Below are positions 26,691 to 36,063 of a DNA stretch of 64,000 nucleotides, in pieces; the first letter of the stretch is position 1, and every line of letters begins with the position of its first letter. A program made the translations under genes and the position numbers. The notes under the pieces are model-generated. The model worked only from the letters and a program-made list of their open reading frames with translations. It searched no databases and was not told the DNA's origin. The stretch comes from Chloroflexi bacterium bin20 (GTDB taxonomy: Bacteria; Chloroflexota; Anaerolineae; Aggregatilineales; Phototrophicaceae): NCBI GenBank assembly GCA_002238485.1, contig MPMG01000001.1, positions 62,001-126,000 of the forward strand, read 5' to 3'.

Positions 26691-27653
26691 GTGCGCCCCG
26701 TAAACCTGCACAGCGATTTGCGGCCTCTGGCAGACCTCATCGAGCTGGCTTTTGCCAACAGCATGGACAGCGCGGGCCGTTCAGCCATTCGTGAGATGCG
26801 TTATCTGAGCCATATGGGCGCGGCGCTGCGGCTGATCACGCGCATCAACTCACTGGCAGAAGGCATCAGCCTTGGCTTTGTCTACATGGATGCGGGCGAG
26901 TTGGTCGGCAATGTGTCGATTTATCCCGCCAACTTCCCGCGCGAATTAGGCGAAACTTGGCTGTTGGCCAATGTGGCGGTGCATCCCCGGCAGCGGCGGC
27001 GTGGCATCGCCCATCAGCTGGTGGCGAGCAGCCTCGAGGCATTGCGATCACGCGGCGCGGCCCGTGTCATCCTGCAAGTCGACTGCGCCAACGAAGCCGC
27101 ACTTAAATTGTACGAAGCGCAAGGCTTCATCTATGAGCGCGCCTGGAGACACTGGCGTCGCAGCAGCCGCGTGCGAGCTCCTGTACCACCTGGGCACGAC
27201 TTCCACATCACGCGCTTGCGGCGCAATGAAAGAGCGGCGGAGTTTGCGCTGGCACAAGCTGCGCGCCCCAACAGCCGCGGCGGGCTGGGCTGGCTGAAAC
27301 CCCTGCGCAAAGCCGACTTCTACCTTTCGCCCTGGCGGCAAGTGCGCAAATGGCTGTCTATGAACAGCATCGAAAAGCTGATCATCCGCAACGCCGACGC
27401 GCGTGAGATCCTGGCGTCTTGCTGGCTGGAGAACGCTATGAGCTTCGGTCGGGTGCAGGCGCGCCTGTTCACTTCGCCACAGATCGACCACCGCGCCTAT
27501 GCCGAGGCTTTGATCAGCAACTTGGTATCTCGTTACGAGCGCACGACAATTCTGGTCGAACACCCGCGCGATGACGATGTCGTCAGCGAGCTATTGCGGC
27601 GCCAGCAATTCAAAGTGCGGCGAGAGCTGTGGCATATGCGGCTGGAATTCTGA
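26691..27653 (+). CDS. GNAT acetyltransferase with extended C-terminus
   Basis: A 320-residue protein. The GTG at 26691 is chosen because the acetyltransferase fold (VRPVNLHSDLRPLADLIELAF) begins there and GGAAG lies just before it; 38 residues could be added upstream. The GNAT core (about 1-155) has NVAVHPRQRRRGIAHQLV and ANEAALKLYEAQGFIYER. The remaining 165 residues contain a second domain (about 200-315), possibly a degenerate second GNAT. Substrate unknown. It is not close to any partner gene. Confidence 0.8.
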   Translation: MRPVNLHSDLRPLADLIELAFANSMDSAGRSAIREMRYLSHMGAALRLITRINSLAEGISLGFVYMDAGELVGNVSIYPANFPRELGETWLLANVAVHPRQRRRGIAHQLVASSLEALRSRGAARVILQVDCANEAALKLYEAQGFIYERAWRHWRRSSRVRAPVPPGHDFHITRLRRNERAAEFALAQAARPNSRGGLGWLKPLRKADFYLSPWRQVRKWLSMNSIEKLIIRNADAREILASCWLENAMSFGRVQARLFTSPQIDHRAYAEALISNLVSRYERTTILVEHPRDDDVVSELLRRQQFKVRRELWHMRLEF

Positions 27654-27696
27654 TGCTTGGGCGGCTGCGAAGCTGCGCGTGGGGCGCAGAAGGCGC

Positions 27697-29109
27697 TCAA
27701 CTGGCGCGGAATCGAGGCGGACGCGGCTTGTCTGGGCTGGTCAAGCTGCTGTCCACTTTGGGCGCGGCCGGTCGCGTCGCCAATTTGCGAGGCAGGCGCG
27801 GCGGACGATTGCGATCGCTGTTGCTGACGGCGCTAGACCGCAAAGCACGCTGGGCGGTCGCTGCTGGATTGGCGGGATTCGCAGCGCCATTTGCGACAGC
27901 CAGATATTCGCCGAGGATCTGCCGCTGCTGCATGGCATCATAACGAGCGCGGCGGCGTGCCTTGTTGTGCTGGCGGCGCGAAATCTCTTGCTGGATCTGC
28001 GCTGGCTTGTGTACGCGCGTGAACAGCTTGGGCTCGTCCGCGCCCACCAGCGACATGCGCACATCCCCGATCTGCAACAGCGCCGAGACGAACCCGCTCG
28101 TGCTGGACTCGACATTGTCAATGCGCTCGACCAGGATCTGGTCGCGCAGATTCTGCAAGAAGAAGGGGCGCTTGTGCACCAGCGTGATGGTATCGTCCGA
28201 TATGATGTAGATGTCGTTGCGCCAATCCCAATCCAGCCAATAATAAGCCAGGCTGCCGACCAGCAACGCGACCATGGCAATGCTGAAAGTTACCACGCGT
28301 ATTTCTGGCGCGACGGCCGCAAATGTCAGAATCAGCGCCGCCAGCGAGACAACTATCACCGCCAGCGGGATGGTCGTGTGGCGCAGCCAGACGCTGATGT
28401 GCTTGCGATATACGATGTCGCCGTTGCTCATCTCAATGCGGGCGCTCAGGTAGCCGTTGCTGCCGCGGACAGGGCGGGGCGGCTGGTCGGTCGTCTCTTG
28501 CGCGCGCAATTCGTCGTCAGTAGCTTCGCCCGCCATCCAGCGCTGCATTTCCGCCCGCACCATCTTTCCGTGCCGCTGCGCCTGCTGTTCGTCGTAGCCT
28601 TTGCGCGTCGCCAGCACAAGCTGCTGCATGCGCGCTGGCTTGGGCATCAGGTCCAGTTCCAAATTGCCCTGCGCGCCAGCTGTCTTGACGACCACGGTGC
28701 CATATCGCAGCAGACGCGCGAAAATATCGCCAGACGGAATCTCGATATTGATCTCGTGCACGCTCTCCATGCCGACTTGCGCGATCTGCCGCTGCATGGT
28801 CACTATCGTGCGGTTGATGCGAATGATGCGCTGGTCGGTCACGATGACCGAGTCGTTGCGCCATTCCAGATAGAAGTAGACCAGGGCAGCGCTAGGCAGC
28901 AGCAACGATAGCCCCAGCAATCCCAACTGAAGCGCCTGCGCCTGGACCTGTGTTGCCGCCAGCCACATTACGGGCAGAAGCAGGATAGGCAGCCAGGCTG
29001 TCCGCAAAAACGCCCAGCTATGCCGGCGACTGTCGATGAGCACGGTTTCGTCTTCGCGCTGTTCGGCAAAACGCGGATTGATTTTCTTCTGATCAGCGCT
29101 GTCGGACAT
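27697..29109 (-). CDS. Membrane protein with two bacterial PH (bPH2/DUF304) domains
   Basis: A 470-residue protein. A pair of membrane helices (about 32-82) precedes a bPH2 domain starting LEWRNDSVIVTDQRIIRINRTI. A second helix pair (about 240-295) is followed by another bPH2 domain starting WDWRNDIYIISDDTITLVHKRP. The motif 'W.ND.iiitd.rii' occurs twice, showing an internal duplication. The C-terminal 80 residues are basic, Pro/Ala-rich and probably disordered. ATG 29109 is preferred over TTG 29112. Function unknown; such proteins are membrane scaffolds. Confidence 0.85.
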   Translation of the reverse strand: MSDSADQKKINPRFAEQREDETVLIDSRRHSWAFLRTAWLPILLLPVMWLAATQVQAQALQLGLLGLSLLLPSAALVYFYLEWRNDSVIVTDQRIIRINRTIVTMQRQIAQVGMESVHEINIEIPSGDIFARLLRYGTVVVKTAGAQGNLELDLMPKPARMQQLVLATRKGYDEQQAQRHGKMVRAEMQRWMAGEATDDELRAQETTDQPPRPVRGSNGYLSARIEMSNGDIVYRKHISVWLRHTTIPLAVIVVSLAALILTFAAVAPEIRVVTFSIAMVALLVGSLAYYWLDWDWRNDIYIISDDTITLVHKRPFFLQNLRDQILVERIDNVESSTSGFVSALLQIGDVRMSLVGADEPKLFTRVHKPAQIQQEISRRQHNKARRRARYDAMQQRQILGEYLAVANGAANPANPAATAQRALRSSAVSNSDRNRPPRLPRKLATRPAAPKVDSSLTSPDKPRPPRFRAS

Positions 29110-29348
29110 CAATGTCGCGCCTCAAGGTCCGGCTTTTCGTCTGGAAATGCGCTTGCATTGTAGCATAAGGCGGAATCTGAATCGGCTCGACTGCCAATCG
29201 GGAGTATCTGCAGAATTGGACACTCCGCAGAGCAAAAGACACCGCGCAAATTATACTTGCCAGGAGCGGCTTCCCACGCAATTTGGAAACTCTTCAAATC
29301 TGCGTTAGAATTCAATGAAGGTCAGGAGCGGGCAAGTAGGAGGGTGGT

Positions 29349-29735
29349 ATGAATTTCGACACGAACCTTTCTTTGGATCTCGTCATCACAATCCTGGCGA
29401 TCTTGGGTGCAGTGTGGCGCATACAACATGTACTAGAGAATCGGCAAGCCGAGTTGCGCAGGGAACTCAAAGCTGACAATATGGAATTGCGCAGGGAACT
29501 CAAAGCGGATAACGAAGTGCTTCGAGCGGAATACAAAGCCGACAACGAGGCGCTTCGCCAAGAACTCAAAGCCGAAATTGCCAAGTCGAATATGGAACGC
29601 AAAGCTGAGAACGCAGAACTACGCGAAGACATCCGCCGAGTCGAGGACAAAGTGGACGAAAGCAACCAACGTATAGCGCGGCTCGAAGGCATTATCCTCG
29701 CCCGTGAAGGCATGGTCGACACCATAGTTGAATAA
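29349..29735 (+). CDS. Single-pass membrane protein with a hendecad coiled coil
   Basis: A 128-residue protein: one membrane helix (9-26), then a long charged coiled coil. Residues 35-111 fall into seven 11-residue units of the pattern ELRRELKADNx. The first two are near-identical in DNA (29451-29483 and 29484-29516), so the array grew by recent duplication. Hendecads favour straight or right-handed coils rather than heptad coils. The ATG follows AGGAGGG. Function unknown; it may be a membrane-tethered spacer or scaffold. Confidence 0.75.
   Translation: MNFDTNLSLDLVITILAILGAVWRIQHVLENRQAELRRELKADNMELRRELKADNEVLRAEYKADNEALRQELKAEIAKSNMERKAENAELREDIRRVEDKVDESNQRIARLEGIILAREGMVDTIVE
29451..29516 (+). 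repeat. Two tandem 33-bp repeats encoding coiled-coil hendecads
   Basis: The two 33-base units share about 27 of 33 positions, including GAxTTGCGCAGGGAACTCAA. Each encodes one 11-residue unit. Further units downstream are diverged at DNA level. Confidence 0.75.
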
Positions 29736-29842
29736 ATACACAGCGTCCCTGTCTTCCTTCTGCCGGTTTAATAGGCTAGCCGCATGTCGTGTTTTCGTGC
29801 TATACTCCTGCCAATGCGAAGAAACAGAGACAGGGTGCGATT

Positions 29843-30025
29843 ATGGCTAGTCTGGGACCTACTGAACTGATCATCATACTGGTTATCGTAGTGCTGCTCT
29901 TCGGTGTCGGGCGAGTATCGCGCATCGGTGGCGAGCTTGGCTCCGCTGTTGCCAACTTCCGCAAGGGCTTGCAAGAAGGCGCAAAGGGCAAGCCAGAAGA
30001 AGCCGAACAGAAAGAAACCGCTTAG
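29843..30025 (+). CDS. tatA: Sec-independent protein translocase TatA/E
   Basis: A 60-residue TatA: N-terminal membrane helix (LGPTELIIILVIVVLLFGVGRV), the FG hinge, then the amphipathic helix IGGELGSAVANFRKGLQEGAK and a charged tail. The ATG at 29843 is preferred over an upstream ATG at 29789, because TatA begins immediately before its helix. TatA multimers form the Tat export pore. A Tat-dependent binding protein is present at 63375. The stop overlaps the convergent DUF1992 gene by 4 bases. No tatC is in the window. Confidence 0.93.
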   Translation: MASLGPTELIIILVIVVLLFGVGRVSRIGGELGSAVANFRKGLQEGAKGKPEEAEQKETA

Positions 30026-30501
30026 TCGCCAGCGTCTTTCAGGGCGCGCTTTAGCAGCTTGTCGGCGCGCAGATGCCCACGTTTTGGCAGGCTGGGCGGC
30101 AGCTTCAGGTTGTAAACTAGCGCCTCGCGGTTAAAGCGCTCAATTTCCTGTAGGAATTCGGCTGCGAATCGTTGCCAGTTGGCTTCTATTTCGGTTTGGC
30201 GCTGGTTCTCGTCGCGTGATTGTGCCGCTTCAATTTCTTGGCGGAAGCGGCGCGCACGCGCATTCAGTCGATCCCGCAGCTTTCGCTCTTGTTTTGCCAG
30301 CGCCTTGCCCGCAGCGATCCAGTCGGGCATGACTTCGTTGTCAGCCATGATCTTATAGGCGGCGCGCAATTCTCGCGGCACATGTTCATTATCCAATGAC
30401 AAGCGTTTGCCTGCACCGGGCAAGTGCGACACATCGCCATCGCCGATAAGGTCTTTGGCGCCTTGATCGGCGATGCGATCCCATTTGGATAGCTTATTCA
30501 T
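30022..30501 (-). CDS. DUF1992 (DnaJC28-like conserved region) protein
   Basis: A 159-residue helical, charged protein. The DUF1992 core is LPGAGKRLSLDNEHVPRELRAAYKIMADNEVMPDWI near residues 27-62, followed by a long coiled helix and the C-terminal VYNLKLPPSLPKRG motif. The function is unknown; the domain also occurs in DnaJ-homolog subfamily C28. The first codons overlap the upstream LysM gene by 8 bases, so the two are co-translated. Confidence 0.9.
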   Translation of the reverse strand: MNKLSKWDRIADQGAKDLIGDGDVSHLPGAGKRLSLDNEHVPRELRAAYKIMADNEVMPDWIAAGKALAKQERKLRDRLNARARRFRQEIEAAQSRDENQRQTEIEANWQRFAAEFLQEIERFNREALVYNLKLPPSLPKRGHLRADKLLKRALKDAGD

Positions 30502-31444
30502 TCCTTGCCACCTCAGGGATTTGCAACGTTTGCAGCTGGCGTCCGAGCGAGTCGCTGATGGTTATCGTCTCTCCCGCTTCCCACACGCTTTCGTCGCGTC
30601 CCCAGAACCAGGCGCTGCCCGTGCTGATGCCGCTGCGTGTGTAGACAGCCACTTCCGCATCTGCAAAGAGCAGCTTCTGCCCAAATCGAAATGTGTTGCC
30701 GTCGCTGTCGCTCAGCTGCCAATTGCTGATATTGAGCTGTTCGCCAGGATTTCGCAGGTGGATGCCTTCTGCCGTGATATCACCCAAGCCTTCGACAGCC
30801 GCGATTTCCAGCTGCGCCGGCACGGATGTGGGCATCGGCGAGGGCGCTTGCGTGGCGACGATCAATACAGGCTCTTCACTGCCCGCGACTGCCACGCCGT
30901 CTACGATGCAGCCCGGCAGCGGCACGATGAGTTGGTCGCCTACTTTCAAAGCTCGGGCGGATTGTTCTGTCAGTTTGTTGACTTCCATCAGCATGTCGAG
31001 CTCGACGAAATAATCAAAGGCAACCGAATAAGGCGAATCTCCGCTGCGGATGGTGTGGATGAGGCAATTGCGCTGGTTGCGCAATGGTCCACCGGCGATG
31101 AAGACAGTCGGCGTGCTGACAACCGCATCGCGCGCACCAAGCTGCTGGGGATCCAACGTTGCCTCGCTTTCGGGCGCTGCTTCGGCCGCAATGTCGGCGG
31201 GCACTGTCACTTGCTGGCGCGAGGCTGCAGCGGGCACTGCCGTTACCAGTTTGGCTGGCAAGGGCGTTGCGGTGATGATGACTTCCACTGTGATGACATC
31301 GGGGATAGCGCTTCGTTCGCTGTCTTCACCAAACAGGCGCAGGCCCACAAAAGTGCCGAAGACCGCCGCCAGGAAGGTCAAACACAGGAAGATGAATTGC
31401 GGGATTATTTTCGTCGATCGAGGATCGCGCTGGGGTTGGATCAT
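30494..31444 (-). CDS. Membrane-anchored LysM plus lamin-tail domain protein
   Basis: A 316-residue protein with an N-terminal membrane helix (about 15-37), then a low-complexity linker. A LysM domain (about 130-185) is CLIHTIRSGDSPYSVAFDYFVELDMLMEVNKL. A C-terminal lamin-tail domain (about 210-310) has GIHLRNPGEQLNISNWQLSDSDG and AVYTRSG...WFWGRDESVW. LysM binds peptidoglycan or chitin-like glycans, so the protein is likely a cell-surface anchor. It overlaps the DUF1992 gene by 8 bases. The combination with a lamin-tail domain is typical of Chloroflexota. Confidence 0.82.
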   Translation of the reverse strand: MIQPQRDPRSTKIIPQFIFLCLTFLAAVFGTFVGLRLFGEDSERSAIPDVITVEVIITATPLPAKLVTAVPAAASRQQVTVPADIAAEAAPESEATLDPQQLGARDAVVSTPTVFIAGGPLRNQRNCLIHTIRSGDSPYSVAFDYFVELDMLMEVNKLTEQSARALKVGDQLIVPLPGCIVDGVAVAGSEEPVLIVATQAPSPMPTSVPAQLEIAAVEGLGDITAEGIHLRNPGEQLNISNWQLSDSDGNTFRFGQKLLFADAEVAVYTRSGISTGSAWFWGRDESVWEAGETITISDSLGRQLQTLQIPEVARNE

Positions 31445-31523
31445 TCAACTGTTCCGTGCTGCGCTGCATCAAATCGGCAGTATAGCACGGCGCAATAGCC
31501 GCGACAACGGGCATAGCCCCAGC

Positions 31524-31551
31524 TTGAATCGGGGCGGTCTTCGGCTACAAT
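31524..31551 (+). promoter_or_regulatory. Promoter of the glgA-glgC operon
   Basis: TTGAAT (31524-31529), a 16-base spacer and TACAAT (31546-31551), 37 bases before the glgA ATG. Confidence 0.5.
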
Positions 31552-31587
31552 AGCGCAACTTATGGTATTCCTGTCTGAAACCGCGCA

Positions 31588-33063
31588 ATGAGAGTCCTGC
31601 TGGCAAGCGCCGAGGCCGCGCCTTTTGCTAAGGTTGGCGGTTTGGCTGATGTTGTGGGCTCGCTGCCGCAGGCATTGCAGACTTTGGGCGTGGATGCGCG
31701 CGTGATCTTGCCGGGCTATGGCTTCATCGATCACCTCGCCTACGACATCCAGCTGCTGGCCGAATTCAGCATGTCGCATCGTCTGGGTTCAAATGTCATC
31801 CGGCTCTATACCTGCCAGCATGACCGCATACCCGTCTACTTTCTGCAAGTGTCGCCCTATTTTGGCGGCGAGGGACAAGTCTACAGCACCTGGGACTGGG
31901 ATATGGAACGTTTCATATTCTTCAATCAGGCGCTGATGGCTGCCATGAGCCAACTGGCAGAGCAGCTGCATTGGCGGCCCGATGCGCTGCATGTCAACGA
32001 CTGGCACACGAGTCTGCTGCCTTTCATGCTGCAATCGCACGCCGATGCAGACCAATCGGCGCAAGCTAGTGTGCTGAGCATTCACAATATCGCCTATCAG
32101 GGACAAGGAGCAGGCGGGTTCTTGTGGCAAGCGGGCATCCACGGCCGCCATCATGCGGACCTGTACGAACTCGGACTTGCGGACAACCTGCTGGGCATCG
32201 GCATCGCCTACAGCGACATGATCGCCACAGTAAGCCCGCGTTATGCTGATGAAATCAAGTACGGCTACGCTGGTTATGAGCTTGCGCCTTTGATCGAAAG
32301 ACGTTCGGGCGACTTGCGCGGCATCTTGAACGGCTTGGATTGCGATGTCTGGAATCCGGCCACCGATCTTGCCCTCGCGGCGAACTACGACAGCGACAAC
32401 TTCCTAAGCGAACGTCCCCTCAACAAGCGCCATTTGCAGTCATTTGCGCGGCTGCCTGTCAATGATAAATTCCCGCTGGTCGGCATAGTCAGTCGGCTGG
32501 CGGCGCAAAAAGGCTTTGATCTGGCGCTGCCGGCTTTGCGCAGCCTGCTGGCAAAACGCGAGCTGCAGTTGGTCGTGCTGGGCACAGGCGAGCCCGAGCT
32601 GGAGCAGGCTTTCTGGCAGGTGGAGCAAGACTTCGACGACAGAGCGACTGTCTTCTTGCAATTCGATAGCCTGCTGGCACAGCAGATATATGCGGGCTGT
32701 GATATCTTTTTGATGCCGAGTCACTTTGAGCCTTGCGGCATGGGGCAGATGATGGCGATGCGTTATGGCGCCTTGCCGCTGGTGCGCGAGACTGGCGGAT
32801 TGGCCGATACTGTCATCAATTATGACAATGGCGATGCGGACAGCGGCACGGGCTTTGTCTTCCAGTGGCAAGAGGCGCAGGCGGTTGAAGGCACGTTGAA
32901 TTGGGCGCTAGACACATTTCGTGATCGTCGCTCCGCATGGCAGCGCATGCAAAAGCGCGCTATGCAAAGCGACTTCAGCTGGCAAAAGAGCGCCAGCCAA
33001 TACATTGACCTTTATGAAATAGCGGTATCACGAGCCATTGCCAGACGATCGGGCGCAGAATGA
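31588..33063 (+). CDS. glgA: Glycogen synthase (ADP-glucose, GT5)
   Basis: A 491-residue GT5 synthase. It has the N-terminal [13 protein letters not shown] (ADP-glucose site, residues 15-27), [32 protein letters not shown], the C-terminal [13 protein letters not shown], and [30 protein letters not shown] with the E-x7-E pair. Role: transfers glucosyl units from ADP-glucose to growing alpha-1,4-glucan. It ends 10 bases before glgC, so the two are one operon. The length is normal. Confidence 0.96.
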   Translation: MRVLLASAEAAPFAKVGGLADVVGSLPQALQTLGVDARVILPGYGFIDHLAYDIQLLAEFSMSHRLGSNVIRLYTCQHDRIPVYFLQVSPYFGGEGQVYSTWDWDMERFIFFNQALMAAMSQLAEQLHWRPDALHVNDWHTSLLPFMLQSHADADQSAQASVLSIHNIAYQGQGAGGFLWQAGIHGRHHADLYELGLADNLLGIGIAYSDMIATVSPRYADEIKYGYAGYELAPLIERRSGDLRGILNGLDCDVWNPATDLALAANYDSDNFLSERPLNKRHLQSFARLPVNDKFPLVGIVSRLAAQKGFDLALPALRSLLAKRELQLVVLGTGEPELEQAFWQVEQDFDDRATVFLQFDSLLAQQIYAGCDIFLMPSHFEPCGMGQMMAMRYGALPLVRETGGLADTVINYDNGDADSGTGFVFQWQEAQAVEGTLNWALDTFRDRRSAWQRMQKRAMQSDFSWQKSASQYIDLYEIAVSRAIARRSGAE

Positions 33064-33073
33064 GGAGGCGGCA

Positions 33074-34342
33074 GTGAAAATAAAAGCAGTGATCTTGGCG
33101 GGCGGCAAAGGCACACGTCTGAGTGTCTTGACGATCAAGCGCGCCAAACCAGCCGTTCCCTTTGGCGGCAAGTACCGCATCATCGACTTTGCGCTTAGCA
33201 ACTGCGTCAATTCCAATATCTTCGATGTCATGGTGCTGACGCAGTATCGTCCGCACAGCCTCAACGACCACATCGGCAAGGGGCGTCCATGGGATCTTGA
33301 CCGCTCGTTCACTGGCGGCGTGCGCCTGCTGCAGCCCTATCAAGGCAGCTTCGACACCGACTGGTACGCTGGCACTGCCGATGCGGTAACGCAAAACCTC
33401 AACTTTATCCGGCAGGGCAGACCAGAATATGTGCTGATTTTGTCGGGCGACCACATCTACCAGATGGATTATGACATGCTCGTGCAGTATCACCGCGACA
33501 AGGGCGCAGATGCCACGGTCTGCACAATCCGTGTGCCGCTTGACGAAGCCAGCCGCTTTGGCATCGTCGATACCGACCATGATTATCGCGTTACCGACTT
33601 CGTAGAAAAACCCGTATCGCCACCTGGCAATCTGGCGAATATGGGCGTGTATGTTTTCGACTATGCGGTTCTTGAACGGGTCTTGCAAGAAGATCAATTC
33701 GACTCGGCATCCGAGCATGATTTTGGCAAAAATATCCTTCCCAAGATGGTCGCCGACCGCATGGATATCTACGCCTACCCGTATGGCGGCTACTGGATTG
33801 ATGTCGGCACGGTCGATGCGTATTGGGAAGCGCACATGGATTTGCTTTCCAGCCCGCCCTCGCTCAATCTGAACGACCGCACCTGGGTCATCCACACGCG
33901 CAGCGAAGAACGTCCGCCGGTGCGAATCGGCGCAAATGCCCGCATCGTTGATAGCATGATCTCCGATGGCGCAATGATCGGCGCGGGAGCAGTCATTGAG
34001 CGCTCGATTCTCTCGCCAGGCGTGTTCGTGGGTCCAGACGCAGTCATCCGCGAGTCGGTTGTTTTGAATGACGCCTATATTGAACGCGGCGCACTGGTGG
34101 AACGGGCGCTGGTTGACAAAATCGCCGTCATTGGCAAAGACGCGCGAGTGGGCGCCTGGCAAGACATGGGCGATTTGCGCATCACCAGCATCGGCAAGAA
34201 TACTCGCATCCCGCCCGAATTCACCATTGGCGCTGGCTCGGTGGTTGGCTCGGATGTCGATCACGACGCCTTCGCGCAGTACAAGAATAGGAATGTGCCC
34301 GCCGACAGCGATGTCAAATTCAGCGCGCGCGTCCAACGATGA
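33074..34342 (+). CDS. glgC: Glucose-1-phosphate adenylyltransferase
   Basis: A 422-residue nucleotidyltransferase. It has the N-terminal [13 protein letters not shown] loop, [21 protein letters not shown], the ADP-Glc motif [26 protein letters not shown] and the C-terminal left-handed beta-helix. It makes ADP-glucose from ATP and glucose-1-phosphate, the substrate of GlgA. The GTG at 33074 has a strong TGAGGAGGCG site. It is the second gene of the glgA-glgC operon. Confidence 0.96.
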   Translation: MKIKAVILAGGKGTRLSVLTIKRAKPAVPFGGKYRIIDFALSNCVNSNIFDVMVLTQYRPHSLNDHIGKGRPWDLDRSFTGGVRLLQPYQGSFDTDWYAGTADAVTQNLNFIRQGRPEYVLILSGDHIYQMDYDMLVQYHRDKGADATVCTIRVPLDEASRFGIVDTDHDYRVTDFVEKPVSPPGNLANMGVYVFDYAVLERVLQEDQFDSASEHDFGKNILPKMVADRMDIYAYPYGGYWIDVGTVDAYWEAHMDLLSSPPSLNLNDRTWVIHTRSEERPPVRIGANARIVDSMISDGAMIGAGAVIERSILSPGVFVGPDAVIRESVVLNDAYIERGALVERALVDKIAVIGKDARVGAWQDMGDLRITSIGKNTRIPPEFTIGAGSVVGSDVDHDAFAQYKNRNVPADSDVKFSARVQR

Positions 34343-34610
34343 TCACAGCGGCAACATTTCCAGGTTGAGAAGATGCACACAAGGACTCCAAAAGCAGAAC
34401 AAAGCAAGTCATGCGAAAGATAATCGCAGAGAAAATAGCGCTCGATGCAGGGGCGAAACTTGGTCACCCGTCTCAATATGGAATTCGAGACAGGGGAACT
34501 TGGTTATAGCCTAGGCTTGGTCGCAGGCGAGGCCTCGCTTGTTGGCGAATACCTCGCAGCCCGTGTATGATTCACCCTAAGCAGGCATATCACAATGAAG
34601 AGGGTTCGGC

Positions 34611-35396
34611 ATGACACAATTCAAAGTCGGCGTGCAATTACACCCACAGCATGTCAGTTACAAGACCTACGCGGCAGCCGTTAAAAAGACCGAAGCGCTG
34701 GGTGTGGATACGATCTGGAATTGGGATCATTTCTTCCCGCTCTATGCCGGGGACGAAGATGATAACAGCCATTTTGAGGGTTGGACGTTGCTAACCGCCA
34801 TCGCCGCGTTGACCTCGCGCGCAGAGATCGGCACGTTGGTTACTTGCAACAGCTATCGCAATCCGGCGCTGCTGACACACATGGCGAACACAGTCGATCA
34901 CATCAGCGGCGGACGCCTGATCCTGGGCATCGGCGCGGGCTGGTTCGAGAAAGATTATGTTGACTTTGGCTATGAGTTTGGCACAGCGGGCAGCCGTCTG
35001 CGCGATTTGGGAGAAGCGCTACCCATCATCAAAAAGCGCATGCAACTGGAGTTGCCCCCACCACAGCGCAACCCTATCCCCATCTTGATCGGTGGCGGCG
35101 GCGAGAAAGTCACCCTGAAATTGACGGCTCAATACGCGGACTTGTGGAACGGCTTTGGTCCCCCAGACATGTATGCGCACAAATGCCGCGTGCTGGACAA
35201 CTGGTGCGCCGAGGTCGGGCGTAATCCCGCTGAAATCGAGCGGACCGTCTCAATCACGCAAGCCGACGACATTCCGCAGCAACTCGATGAATATGCCGAG
35301 GCCGGCGCGACTCATGCGATCCTCATGACGACTGTGCCGCCCGATTACAGCAAGGTCGAAGCCATGCTGGCTTGGCGTGAACGCATGAACAGCTAG
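34611..35396 (+). CDS. LLM-class F420-dependent oxidoreductase
   Basis: A 261-residue luciferase-like TIM-barrel protein. It has WNWDHFFPLYAGD, TLVTCNSYRNPALLTHMANTVDHISGGRLILGIGAGW, and IPILIGGGGEKVTLKLTAQYADLWN. The conserved GRLILGIGAGW and GGGGEK segments identify the F420 subgroup of LLM enzymes. Substrate unknown. It lies between glgC and the CBM48 gene, 268 bases after glgC, so co-transcription with glgC is uncertain. Confidence 0.88.
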   Translation: MTQFKVGVQLHPQHVSYKTYAAAVKKTEALGVDTIWNWDHFFPLYAGDEDDNSHFEGWTLLTAIAALTSRAEIGTLVTCNSYRNPALLTHMANTVDHISGGRLILGIGAGWFEKDYVDFGYEFGTAGSRLRDLGEALPIIKKRMQLELPPPQRNPIPILIGGGGEKVTLKLTAQYADLWNGFGPPDMYAHKCRVLDNWCAEVGRNPAEIERTVSITQADDIPQQLDEYAEAGATHAILMTTVPPDYSKVEAMLAWRERMNS

Positions 35397-35431
35397 GCGA
35401 AACATGACCGTTGGTATAGAGACAGCCAGGT

Positions 35432-35728
35432 CTACGTCGTCACCACGCAATTGTCGCTGCCGTGCGGGTTGGGCAAATAGCCATCGGCTTCCCAGTCGTT
35501 GTGCCACTCGTCGCCATTGACCAGGTAGCGGAATTCATACTGCGAGTCGGCTTTTAGATGCAGCCAGGCGCTAAAGCGACCATCTTTGCGCGCTTTCATT
35601 GGCGTGGCCGCCTCGTCCCAATTGTTGAAATCGCCGACCAATGCGACCGTCTCCGCGCTCAGTTTTTTGGGCGTGTAGAAAGTAACTTTGCAGACCGTTC
35701 CACGCTTCAAATACCGTTTCTTCAGCAT
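35432..35728 (-). CDS. Free-standing CBM48/AMPK-type glycogen-binding domain
   Basis: A 98-residue protein consisting only of one early-set carbohydrate-binding domain. VALVGDFNNWDEAATPMKAR...FSAWLHLKADSQYEFRYLVNG is the pattern of AMPK-beta and CBM48 modules, with the conserved tryptophan W in FNNWD. The ATG at 35728 has GGAGAGG. It is convergent to the LLM gene and divergent from glgP. Nearby glgA, glgC and glgP support a glycogen-binding role. It lacks any catalytic domain. Confidence 0.88.
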   Translation of the reverse strand: MLKKRYLKRGTVCKVTFYTPKKLSAETVALVGDFNNWDEAATPMKARKDGRFSAWLHLKADSQYEFRYLVNGDEWHNDWEADGYLPNPHGSDNCVVTT

Positions 35729-36063
35729 GTTGCCTCTCCGTTGCCATGCAGACACCATATTTCGTTTCGCATTGAGTCCAGTCTAGCACAATTTGGACGC
35801 GTTTGTATAGGAATCGAATAGGAAATAATGTCGACTTTTCTAGCAATTCGATGCAAGTTACCCAAACTGGCAAGACATTTCTTGCCTATTTTCACACGTT
35901 GTCAGCAGTCCTAGCTCGCACAGCGCAAGAATCTGCACAGTTTTCCGGCTTTTTTCATTATTTGTGGCTTTGCGAAGTTTACGCTGGCATTCTTGCAGCA
36001 ATTCCGTAGAATAGGAAATCTGTGCAGAAATGCCCTGTTTCCGCCGACAAAGGAGCCTGGCCA
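35729..36063. other. Divergent control region between the CBM48 gene and glgP
   Basis: About 335 bases with no gene. It contains a 13/14 inverted repeat CTGCACAGTTTTCC (35933-35946) / GGAAATCTGTGCAG (36014-36027), a 6-bp palindrome GGCAAG-ACATTT-CTTGCC (35869-35886) and a direct repeat GAATAGGAAAT at 35815 and 36009. They could be operators shared by the two divergent glycogen genes. Confidence 0.45.

Noticed and set aside
27571-28911. Long open frame of about 446 codons on the plus strand, antisense to the PH-domain gene
   Set aside because: It mirrors a gene with clear membrane helices and a duplicated PH domain; its product is His/Arg/Ala-rich and matches no family, typical of antisense frames in GC-rich DNA.
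32975-34336. Open frame of about 453 codons on the minus strand over glgC
   Set aside because: glgC on the plus strand carries all family motifs; the antisense product has no recognisable domain.
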